Part shown: piece by piece, positions 25,217-35,683 of the stretch
How the letters are laid out: each line of letters opens with the position of its first letter
Numbering within the stretch: the stretch's first letter is position 1
The notes under the pieces: model-generated
What the model was told of the DNA's origin: nothing
The model's database searches: none
What the model saw: only the letters and a program-made list of their open reading frames with translations
NCBI RefSeq assembly: GCF_037392515.1
Contig: NC_090295.1
Span: forward strand, 20,724,001-20,788,000
Direction of reading: 5' to 3'
Length of the DNA: 64,000 nt
Source of the DNA: Haliotis asinina
Lineage: Eukaryota; Mollusca; Gastropoda; Lepetellida; Haliotidae
Made by a program: the position numbers and the translations under genes

Positions 25217-28200
25217 GTTAGTCTTATCTGTTTATTTTTTAAACAAAGCAAGGATATAATGAATGATGGAACCATTATCATAATTGTCCATGATCCAGTG
25301 GCAGGACATATCTGTAGACTTCTTAAATTGTTCTCAATGCAGTTCCACATTATTGATAGCACATATTGTAATGATACTTTTTAAATCTTTATTTCTGTGT
25401 AATTTGTGTACGTCTTGATTGAAGAATAGATATGATAAAGGTACATAATGTGAGGTATCCATTAAAAATATTTAGAATCTATAGAATATTCTGAAATTAA
25501 TATGATGATGAATTAAATTAGGATGATGATTTTGATGATCAAAACTTAATATATTAGAATTATTACCATGGTAATCCTTTATGATTATGTGAAGTATATA
25601 TTTTTCCTTTTAAGCTACAGATTTTCCTTATTCATTCATGCCTTTCCTGTAAAGGTGGTTATGACCTTGTTTGTTTGTTAGGCGATGAGGGCAGTAAATG
25701 ATGCACAGCGTGCCGTTGCACAGATACAGAAAATCTCCAACATAGACCCAGTTCCCCCTTATGTCTCTCCTGACACCCCTCTGGTGAACCCAAGAACTGG
25801 GGAGACAATACCTGCCTCTGGAGCCTCTGCATCAGTTCCTGTTGCCAGGCAACCAGGTATGTTGGATGAAGTTTGGTTGAAAGGGGGAATCAGGCAAGCG
25901 ATAGCAAGTGATGGGTATTGGTGATGTGAGAAGAAGGGGATGTTAGGAGATGGGGTACATGGGTGATAGGGACCATGGGTGATAGGGTACATGGGTGATA
26001 GGGGTGAGTGAGCATGTAGGTGGGGTGGACAGGTGAGATGACACAGTGAATGATGTTAATAATGATAAATAATAATAATGTGTCCTTTTATATAACACCA
26101 CACCTCACACTGAGTATGCTCACAGTGCTAACAGCATGGTCATAGAGCATACAGTTTATCATTAACCTGGATAATCCAAGTTGCACTAGACGGTTATAGT
26201 CAAGTGATTTATCCCACTGGGTGTCCATTTTCTGGTGGGTGAACAGAGGCAGTTTGGACAGACTCACTTGCATAAGGTGGAATGGCACATGCTTCATTGG
26301 ACAGAAGTTCTAGAAACTCTCAGGAGTCAAGCTGTCACAGGGTTACCCATCCAAGGACTCTGAGCTCAACATTGCTTAACTTAAAAGTCACATGCAACCA
26401 AGAAATCAAACATGATTAAAACACAGTTATCACTTGTTCATGATTTATAAAATGCATTGGTGATTGTGAAGAAACAAATAAAACAGAATTATAAGCATAT
26501 AATTGCAAATCAAAAGTACAAGATTATGTCCTTCGGTTTACCTCCCTCAAAACTAAGCAACCGCGATACCGAACCCAGTCAGTACCGCTGACTGTGCAGT
26601 CAAGTGTAACAGGGCTTTTTCATTGGCCACTGGTTCATTTGCCAATACGCTTAACCGGCTCTTGTTATTCCAATTGCAAATGGTCAGTAATTGAAGTTAC
26701 GCATTGCATATTGTCATCAGCAGACAGACAGGCAGACATATAGCCGTCAATGAATGAGACATTGAGTTTTCTCTGTGACAGAGTCTCCTTTTCACAATCA
26801 ACATGTTTTTTATATAATGAGTAGATTATTTGCTTGTTTATGTATACAACCAAGATTAGACAACTACTCACGACCCATTCTAAGGGGCAGGCATGCAGTT
26901 TCAAGCTCCACGAACCTACTCCTTGTGTGTGCGTTATGAGCGCAGCGCAGCATAGCTGTTGAAACAATTTTTTTTCCCAGCGCTGGAGATTCGATTTCGC
27001 AGGCTATATTTCATCGTGTTTTTTTTTTTAACCTTATAGGTTGAATTGACATTTTTGATGATTTGTTTTGGTAAGTCCATACCAAAAGATATCGGAATCT
27101 GCAAAGTTGTATTTTATGTTGTGACCTTTAAACTGATTTGTGACCTGAGTTTTATGGGTAAGATGGAAGAGATCAGTGAGTGAGAGTGTGGTTGGGTCAA
27201 CAGGTGAGACTTTAATATTGAGTAGGGGCAGGTAATTGTTTCCAAAGTTCTTATTGATATTTCAGTGATCAAAGACAACTCAGCAATCAAAATGTCAGAT
27301 GGTACTTTGATCAACATTGTGAACAGTCAGAATATACAAATCGGCAACTTCAATAGGATGTTTGTCCTGCAAGGCCGCCAGCAGTATCAGGAGATGGAAG
27401 AGGAGGACTCATCCTCTGATTCTGATAACTTCGATGCTGAGGAAGATCTGCAGGAACAGGTGCGTCAACGACGTCTTGCTGATGAGGAGACAGCCGAAAT
27501 ACTTAGAGGTGAGTTTCTTACTTAAGGGTTAATTTCTGATGATGAGATGGCTGAAATACATAGGGATGAGTTTCTGCTGGTGAGGAGACATCTTACTTAA
27601 GGGGTAATTTCTGATGATGAGATGGATGAAATACTTAGGGATGAGTTTCTGCTGGTGAGGAGACATCTTACTTAAGGGGTAATTTCTGATGATGAGATGG
27701 ATGAAATACTTAAGGATGAGTTTCTGCTGATGAGGAGACATCTTACTTAAGGGGTAATTTCTGATGATGAGATGGATGAAATACTTAGGGATGAGTTTCT
27801 GCTGGTGAGGAGACATCTTACTTAAGGGGTAATTTCTGATGATGAGATGGATGAAATACTTAGGGATGAGTTTGTGCTGGTGAGGAGACATCTTACTTAA
27901 GGGGTAATTTCTGATGATGAGATGGATGAAATACTTAGGGATGAGTTTCTGCTGGTGAGGAGACATCTTACTTAAGGGGTAATTTCTGATGATGAGATGG
28001 ATGAAATACTTAGGGATGAGTTTGTGCTGGTGAGGAGACATCTTACTTAAGGGGTAATTTCTGATGATGAGATGGATGAAATACTTAGGGATGAGTTTCT
28101 GCTGGTGAGGAGACATCTTACTTAAGGGGTAATTTCTGATGATGAGATGGATGAAATACTTAGGGATGAGTTTCTGCTGGTGAGGAGACATCTTACTTAA

Positions 28201-31200
28201 GGGGTAATTTCTGATGATGAGATGGATGAAATACTTAGGGATGAGTTTCTGCTGGTGAGGAGACATCTTACTTAAGGGGTAATTTCTGATGATGAGATGG
28301 ATGAAATACTTAGGGATGAGTTTCTGCTGGTGAGGAGACATCTTACTTAAGAGGTAATTTCTGATGATGAGATGGATGAAATACTTAGGGATGAGTTTCT
28401 GCTGATGAGGAGACATCTTACTTAAGGGGTAATTTCTGATGATGAGATGGATGAAATACTTAGGGATGAGTTTCTGCTGGTGAGGAGACATCTTACTTAA
28501 GGGGTAATTTCTGATGATGAGATGGATGAAATACTTAGGGATGAGTTTCTGCTGGTGAGGAGACATCTTACTTAAGGGGTAATTTCTGATGATGAGATGG
28601 ATGAAATACTTAGGGATGAGTTTCTGCTGGTGAGGAGACATCTTACTTAAGGGGTAATTTCTGATGATGAGATGGATGAAATACTTAGGGATGAGTTTGT
28701 GCTGGTGAGGAGACATCTTACTTAAGGGGTAATTTCTGATGATGAGATGGATGAAATACTTAGGGATGAGTTTCTGCTGGTGAGGAGACATCTTACTTAA
28801 GGGGTAATTTCTGATGATGAGATGGATGAAATACTTAGGGATGAGTTTGTGCTGGTGAGGAGACATCTTACTTAAGGGGTAATTTCTGATGATGAGATGG
28901 ATGAAATACTTAGGGATGAGTTTCTGCTGGTGAGGAGACATCTTACTTAAGGGGTAATTTCTGATGATGAGATGGATGAAATACTTAGGGATGAGTTTCT
29001 GCTGGTGAGGAGACATCTTACTTAAGGGGTAATTTCTGATGATGAGATGGATGAAATACTTAGGGATGAGTTTCTGCTGGTGAGGAGACATCTTACTTAA
29101 GGGGTAATTTCTGATGATGAGATGGATGAAATACTTAGGGATGAGTTTCTGCTGGTGAGGAGACATCTTACTTAAGGGGTAATTTCTGATGATGAGATGG
29201 ATGAAATACTTAGGGATGAGTTTCTGCTGGTGAGGAGACATCTTACTTAAGAGGTAATTTCTGATGATGAGATGGATGAAATACTTTGGGATGAGTTTCT
29301 GCTGGTGAGGAGACATCTTACTTAAGGGGTAATTTCTGATGATGAGATGGATGAAATACTTAGGGATGAGTTTGTGCTGATGAGGAGACATCTTACTTAA
29401 GGGGTAATTTCTGATGATGAGATGGATGAAATACTTAGGGATGAGTTTGTGCTGGTGAGGAGACATCTTACTTAAGGGGTAATTTCTGATGATGAGATGG
29501 ATGAAATACATAGGGATGAGTTTGTGCTGGTGAGGAGACATCTTACTTAAGGGGTAATTTCTGATGATGAGATGGATGAAATACTTAGGGATGAGTTTCT
29601 GCTGGTGAGGAGACATCTTACTTAAGGGGTAATTTCTGATGATGAGATGGATGAAATACTTAGGGATGAGTTTGTGCTGGTGAGGAGACATCTTACTTAA
29701 GGGGTAATTTCTGATGATGAGATGGATGAAATACTTAGGGATGAGTTTGTGCTGGTGAGGAGACATCTTACTTAAGGGGTAATTTCTGATGATGAGATGG
29801 ATGAAATACTTAGGGATGAGTTTCTGCTGGTGAGGAGACATCTTACTTAAGGGGTAATTTCTGATGATGAGATGGATGAAATACTTAGGGATGAGTTTCT
29901 GCTGGTGAGGAGACATCTTACTTAAGAGGTAATTTCTGATGATGAGATGGATGAAATACTTAGGGATGAGTTTCTGCTGGTGAGGAGACATCTTACTTAA
30001 GGGGTAATTTCTGATGATGAGATGGATGAAATACTTAGGGATGAGTTTCTGCTGGTGAGGAGACATCTTACTTAAGGGGTAATTTCTGATGATGAGATGG
30101 ATGAAATACTTAGGGATGAGTTTCTGGTGGTGAGGAGACATCTTACTTAAGGGGTAATTTCTGATGATGAGATGGATGAAATACTTAGGGATGAGTTTCT
30201 GCTGGTGAGGAGACATCTTACTTAAGGGGTAATTTCTGATGATGAGATGGATGAAATACTTAGGGATGAGTTTCTGCTGGTGAGGAGACATCTTACTTAA
30301 GGGGTAATTTCTGATGATGAGATGGATGAAATACTTAGGGATGAGTTTCTGCTGGTGAGGAGACATCTTACTTAAGGGGTAATTTCTGATGATGAGATGG
30401 ATGAAATACTTAGGGATGAGTTTGTGCTGGTGAGGAGACATCTTACTTAAGGGGTAATTTCTGATGATGAGATGGATGAAATACTTAGGGATGAGTTTCT
30501 GCTGGTGAGGAGACATCTTACTTAAGGGGTAATTTCTGATGATGAGATGGATGAAATACTTAGGGATGAGTTTGTGCTGGTGAGGAGACATCTTACTTAA
30601 GGGGTAATTTCTGATGATGAGATGGATGAAATACTTAGGGATGAGTTTGTGCTGGTGAGGAGACATCTTACTTAAGGGGTAATTTCTGATGATGAGATGG
30701 ATGAAATACTTAGGGATGAGTTTGTGCTGGTGAGGAGACATCTTACTTAAGGGGTAATTTCTGATGATGAGATGGATGAAATACTTAGGGATGAGTTTCT
30801 GCTGGTGAGGAGACATCTTACTTAAGGGGTAATTTCTGATGATGAGATGGATGAAATACTTAGGGATGAGTTTCTGCTGGTGAGGAGACATCTTACTTAA
30901 GGGGTAATTTCTGATGATGAGATGGATGAAATACTTAGGGATGAGTTTCTGCTGGTGAGGAGACATCTTACTTAAGGGGTAATTTCTGATGATGAGATGG
31001 ATGAAATACTTAGGGATGAGTTTGTGCTGGTGAGGAGACATCTTACTTAAGGGGTAATTTCTGATGATGAGATGGATGAAATACTTAGGGATGAGTTTGT
31101 GCTGGTGAGGAGACATCTTACTTAAGGGGTAATTTCTGATGATGAGATGGATGAAATACTTAGGGATGAGTTTCTGCTGGTGAGGAGACATCTTACTTAA

Positions 31201-33580
31201 GGGGTAATTTCTGATGATGAGATGGATGAAATACTTAGGGATGAGTTTGTGCTGGTGAGGAGACATCTTACTTAAGGGGTAATTTCTGATGATGAGATGG
31301 ATGAAATACTTAGGGATGAGTTTCTGGTGGTGAGGAGACATCTTACTTAAGGGGTAATTTCTGATGATGAGATGGATGAAATACTTAGGGATGAGTTTCT
31401 GCTGGTGAGGAGACATCTTACTTAAGGGGTAATTTCTGATGATGAGATGGATGAAATACTTAGGGATGAGTTTCTGCTGGTGAGGAGACATCTTACTTAA
31501 GGGGTAATTTCTGATGATGAGATGGATGAAATACTTAGGGATGAGTTTGTGCTGGTGAGGAGACATCTTACTTAAGGGGTAATTTCTGATGATGAGATGG
31601 ATGAAATACTTAGGGATGAGTTTCTGCTGGTGAGGAGACATCTTACTTAAGGGGTAATTTCTGATGATGAGATGGATGAAATACTTAGGGATGAGTTTCT
31701 GGTGATGAGGAGACATCTTACTTAAGGGGTAATTTCTGATGATGAGATGGATGAAATACTTAGGGATGAGTTTGTGCTGGTGAGGAGACATCTTACTTAA
31801 GGGGTAATTTCTGATGATGAGATGGATGAAATACTTAGGGATGAGTTTCTGCTGGTGAGGAGACATCTTACTTAAGAGGTAATTTCTGATGATGAGATGG
31901 ATGAAATACTTAGGGATGAGTTTCTGCTGGTGAGGAGACATCTTACTTAAGGGGTAATTTCTGATGATGAGATGGATGAAATACTTAGGGATGAGTTTCT
32001 GGTGATGAGGAGACATCTTACTTAAGGGGTAATTTCTGATGATGAGATGGATGAAATACTTAGGGATGAGTTTGTGCTGGTGAGGAGACATCTGAAATAT
32101 TTAAAGGGTATGAGTCATGGGTTGCTGAAGAAGCAGGATAGTAGATAGTGTCTCAGATAGAATGGTGATTCTTCAGGGATTAGTTTGATTTATCACACAA
32201 TGAACATGGAGATAAAAGGCAAACATTCGTGTTTTAGATTCGCATCGCCAGGTCTCGGATGCAGAGCTTCAGCGATTGTCTCGTCACATTGGTGGATCGT
32301 GGAGGAGACTAAGTAAGTGGGCTGCCATAAACACAAAAGCAGTGATATGGCTAGCTATTCTCGAAACGTTCGTAGCCGTACGAAGTTCTTAAGCCCATTC
32401 GTAACACATTGGCTACGATCAAAGTTAAGAATTCTGAGGGCTACGAACGTTTTGAGAATAAGGGATATGGATGATTATTTTATACTTAGTGCTGTTTGGG
32501 GTGATACTGAAGACCTGGTCTCAATTCCCCAGATGGATACAATGCGTGAAGCCAATATCTGGTGTCCCCTCAGTGATCTTGATGGAATATTGTTTAAAGT
32601 GTTGTGAAAATAATCTCACTCACTCACTCCATTTCTGGTGTCCCCTGCTGTGATGTTGCTGGAATATTGCTAAAAGCAGCATAAAACCAAACTCACTCAT
32701 AATACTGTTTGATGAGAGCAGCATATTTGTGAAACCATGGAATTTAAGCATCAGTCGCACATTTTTGTACATGTTGATTATTTTTATTTCTTTCCCATTT
32801 TTTGCCAGTTAATAATAACTTTTCCTGAAAAATTTATGGGTATTTTCTCTGTGGTCTCAAGATGACTGCCTTTAATCTTGTATGTATGGCCAGACTTTGG
32901 GCCCAAACTGCATGTGAAGAGGTCAATTTTTGAAAAAGTTCAAATTTTAAGTTTAATATTTAATCAAAAGTGCTGAAAGAAACATATAGGAGTTATCTCC
33001 CTTTCATTAAATATCTGAGTCTTTACTGAATGCCTCTATCCACAGTTCAACTGTAGTCTAAAATGTTGCAGCAACTTGTGATCATCATCACACAAAGTAC
33101 ATCTCTTGCTGTCTGTGGGGCATGGGGGTAACCCAGTGGTTAAAATGTTCGGTCATCATGTGGAAGGTCCAGGTTCAATTCCCCACATGGGTACAATGTG
33201 CAAAGCCCATTTCTGTTGTCCCCCACCATGATGTTGCTTTAATATTGCATAAAGATGTGTAAAACTAAACTCACTCTCGCATTTTCTGTCTGTATCAACA
33301 GTTTTATTGTAAGATTCACTAAGATGTATCTGGTACCTTAATTTCGACGTTGCCACACAGCCTGTCACTTATGTCTGTGTCCACAGTTCGGCTGCTGGGG
33401 ATTGAAGAGTCAGATGTGGACTACATTTTCCACACCCACCAGAGCGATGGTCTGGAGGAGGTGATATACCAGCTGCTGAAGAAATGGAAGATCGAAAACA
33501 ATAACCCCACTGTTGGTGATCTCATCACGGCGCTGGAGAGAGCCGAGATGGGTCGGTTATTAAAACATCTGAAGCCTTGA
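25142..33580 (+). CDS. IMD/RIPK1-like adaptor with RHIM and C-terminal death domain (5 exons)
   Basis: Proposed coding exons are 25142-25216, 25682-25856, 27266-27508, 32238-32312 and 33387-33580, giving 253 residues. Reading phases agree at all four junctions (0, 1, 1, 1). Residues 107-115, IQIGNFNRM, match the RHIM core (I/V-Q-I/V-G-x-x-N-x-M) of RIPK1 and IMD. An acidic serine-rich linker follows (about 126-150). Residues 170-250 form a death domain with LSRHIGGSW, RLLGIEESDVDYI, GLEEVIYQLLKKW and TVGDLITAL, the order seen in RIPK1. No kinase exon was found upstream, so length and layout fit Drosophila IMD (about 270 residues) better than RIPK1. Known relatives assemble amyloid-like signalling platforms leading to NF-kB. 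Exon 1 is the weakest part: its donor is GAT/GTTAGT and upstream ATGs precede it. Translation could instead start at the ATG at 25685. Exons 3-5 are secure. Confidence 0.82.
26385..27127 (-). mobile_element. TTAA-flanked TIR element (AGGTCACATGCAA family), short copy in intron 2 of the IMD-like gene
   Basis: The ends are inverted (AAGTCACATGCAAC and its complement at GTGACCT) with TTAA on both sides (26381-26384 and 27128-27131). The body is the reverse complement of large parts of 1872-3148: 26385-26650 matches about 2885-3148, and 26680-27127 matches about 1872-2290. No transposase is seen, so it is non-autonomous. TTAA targets are used by the piggyBac and Kolobok superfamilies; the terminal bases do not decide between them. 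Confidence 0.85.
27509..32091. repeat. 75-bp minisatellite, about 60 copies, in intron 3 of the IMD-like gene
   Basis: Units of 75 bp run almost without length change from about 27530 to 32091. Most differences are single-base variants such as TTTCTG/TTTGTG, GGTGAGG/GATGAGG and GGGGT/GAGGT. The first unit begins a few bases after the splice donor of exon 3. Each unit contains a degraded copy of the exon 3 end: exon GAAATACTTAGAGGTGAG against unit GAAATACTTAGGGATGAG. The donor GT is AT in every copy, so the copies do not offer the authentic splice site. All plus-strand frames carry stops. Because 75 is a multiple of 3, one minus-strand frame stays open for about 1520 codons, which I regard as an artefact. 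Confidence 0.98.
32357..32461. mobile_element. Palindromic MITE (TTCTCGAAACGTTCGTAGCC ends), intron 4 of the IMD-like gene
   Basis: 20-bp ends TTCTCGAAACGTTCGTAGCC and GGCTACGAACGTTTTGAGAA are near-perfect inverted repeats. This copy is the unoccupied counterpart of the site filled at 21873-23496. Confidence 0.88.
32512..32693 (+). mobile_element. SINE-B copy, head-truncated, with a second tail unit
   Basis: Has TCTCAATTCCCCAGATGG then two successive tails: a diverged one ending CTCACTCACTCACTCC, and a second, better one ending GCATAAAACCAAACTCACTC. Lies in intron 4 of the IMD-like gene. Confidence 0.8.
33113..33275 (+). mobile_element. SINE-B copy (tRNA-derived head), in intron 4 of the IMD-like gene
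   Basis: The head is tRNA-like: TAACCCAGTGGTTA fits an A box and GGTTCAATTCCCC fits a B box. The body is CATGGGTACAATGTGCAAAG, and the tail GTGTAAAACTAAACTCACTC is shared with SINE-A. Confidence 0.88.
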
Positions 33581-35683
33581 AGTTTTTCTGGTTTGTCCTG
33601 TATTTCTTGAAATAACCACACACTTTTCCAAAAAGGCTATGATTTTGTTTTGTCAGTGATTTGTTTGTCAGTGTAAATTAATGCATCGCCCACCTTAAAT
33701 TGTTGAAAAGGGGTTTCCCTTCTGTACTAGTCTCCTGATAGTGTCATCACAGTTGATGTGTTTGAAGCCCATTTTATGTTTGGGGGTGAGTGCTAATTTC
33801 AGGAAATATGGTATAAGATAAGTTTGTGAAATGGAATACTTTGGAAGGAAATAATCAGATCTTGTTCCCTATTGAGATTAAGTTGTTGAAAAAACATAGA
33901 AGTTAAAAACTGTCATTTTGGTTACCATGGTTATTTATGTGTGCGTAGATCATATGAATGGAATGATTTGATAAGGCTTCAGAGAGTGAAATTATTTCAC
34001 AAAGATGCAAGACAACTCAGCATTATTGTTGTTATTGTTTGTTTGAATTAAGGAGGTAATTATTGACATTGTGAATGTTCTAAACTTGAATTGCCTGGTA
34101 TCTTATGTTCTTCATATTAAATATTTTGATGTTTCTTGTTATGTCCCTTTCTGATATTGGCTTCATGTTCCTTCAAGAGTGTGAGTCCTTCATGGCCCTG
34201 TATCATTGCTGCCACAAGCAGAATGCAGTACTGTGAGGAGCTGTGACTGATGACAGCACTTGTATACTGAGCTCCACAAATTTAGTCACTGTGAGAAGCT
34301 TGTGCTGCTTCTCTACTTAAAACATATATGCTCAAGGTGATATGTTGATTTTGGATTTGTTTGTGTTTATTTGTTTGAAATGTCTTGTTCGAACCAGCCT
34401 ACATCAAAGTGTTCTGTCAGGAATATGATAATTAATAACAAAAGGATGAGGATTTTTATTCCCCTAAAATTATGCATGCAGCAAAGGTCTGATTGTCCTC
34501 GAAACTTGAGATCAAAGATACCTGCTCCCCAATGCTTTTGCTACAAAATAACGCCAACACATTAAAACTGACTTCCAGCTTTGCATTGTGGGTCAGTCAA
34601 TGTTTTGCAAGTTCGGCGAGAGAATTGATGCAGTGATCATATCACTTGGCAGTTAGATCAGTTTTGGATCTTAAGTATCAAACCAGTGTTGTGGCTTTCA
34701 CTACAGCATTTTTTTTTAAAAAGTCAAGAAAGACATCAAGAAAGTAACTTGTCCCGACTAATTTTCCACTTGCCCTGATGTTATGACACAATGTTTGATG
34801 GTAATGTCTACTGGACTATTTGTCGAAGAGTGATGCATTTCCAAGAATGATAGCTCTACTTTATTATTATAGCGAAATTTATTATTTATAATAGCTACAT
34901 TATAAGCAGATATGAAATGAAATCCACATTTATTTGCAGTTTGAAACCATAAGTGGAAACTATCTAGTAGTCCAAGGAAAAGTAAGATACTATTATTTAA
35001 TTGCCCTTAAAACTGACTTGTCTATGAGACGGTAACTGTTACACCAGTTTTGTCTGTGAGATGTATGATAACTGTTTGAACCAGTTTTGTCTGTGAGAGG
35101 AATGATACGTGTGTGGCAAGCTTAGTCTTTGAAATGTATGACAAGTGTGTGGACAAGCTTAGTATGTGAGACATTTGATAAGTGTTTTAACCACTTTTGT
35201 CTGTGAGATGCATGATAACTGATAACCAGTTTTGTCTGTGAGACAAACAATAACTGTTTGAACCAATTTTGTCTGTGAGACATACAATAACTGTTTGAAC
35301 CAGTTTTGCCTTTGAGATGTATGATAACTGTTTTAACCAGTTTGTGAGACATACGATAACTGTTTGAACCAGTTTTGTCTGAGGGACATATGATAACTGT
35401 TTGAATTCGTTTTGCCTGTGAGATGTATGATAACTGTTCTAACAAGTTTTGTCTGAGGGACACACAATAACTGTTTGAACCGGTTTTGCCTGTGAGATGT
35501 ATGATAACTGTTTGAACCAGCTTATTTTGTGGTGTGACTGCCACTGTATGAACCAGCTTTGTCTGTGAGACATTAATTCATGACTGTAAATACCCAAGGT
35601 GTCTGCTTGTTTTGTTATTGTTAGCTTTTTGTAGTATAGTCTTTTCCCTTTTGAGAAACCTTGTTATCTCAAGCTCTAATAAA
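33581..35683 (+). other. Putative 3' UTR of the IMD-like gene
   Basis: The stretch after the stop codon is AT-rich and holds no supported coding region. Candidate polyadenylation hexamers are ATTAAA at 34116-34121 and AATAAA at 35678-35683; the sequence alone does not say which is used. If the later one is used, the UTR includes the 37-bp minisatellite at 35030-35565. Confidence 0.35.
35030..35565. repeat. 37-bp minisatellite (TAACTGTTTGAACCAGTTTT type)
   Basis: About fourteen degenerate units of 36-37 bp carry the shared core TAACTGTTTGAACCAG followed by TTTTGTCTGTGAGA. Units differ by substitutions and small deletions. An open minus-strand frame of 140 codons across it is a by-product of the repeat. 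Confidence 0.95.

Noticed and set aside
27529-32091. Minus-strand open frame of 1520 codons made of a 25-residue repeat
   Set aside because: It is open only because the 75-bp unit is a multiple of three without stops in that frame. Recurrent unit differences change the amino acid (Q/H, P/L), so there is no sign of selection on the protein. It lies antisense inside an intron.
33113-33190. A functional tRNA gene
   Set aside because: A and B boxes are present but the sequence does not fold as a full tRNA by eye and continues into a SINE body and tail.
25142-33580. Calling the gene a full RIPK1 kinase
   Set aside because: No kinase motifs were found in the upstream plus-strand DNA, and the proposed transcript closes at an IMD-like length.
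35122-35544. Minus-strand open frame of 140 codons
   Set aside because: Falls entirely inside the 37-bp minisatellite.
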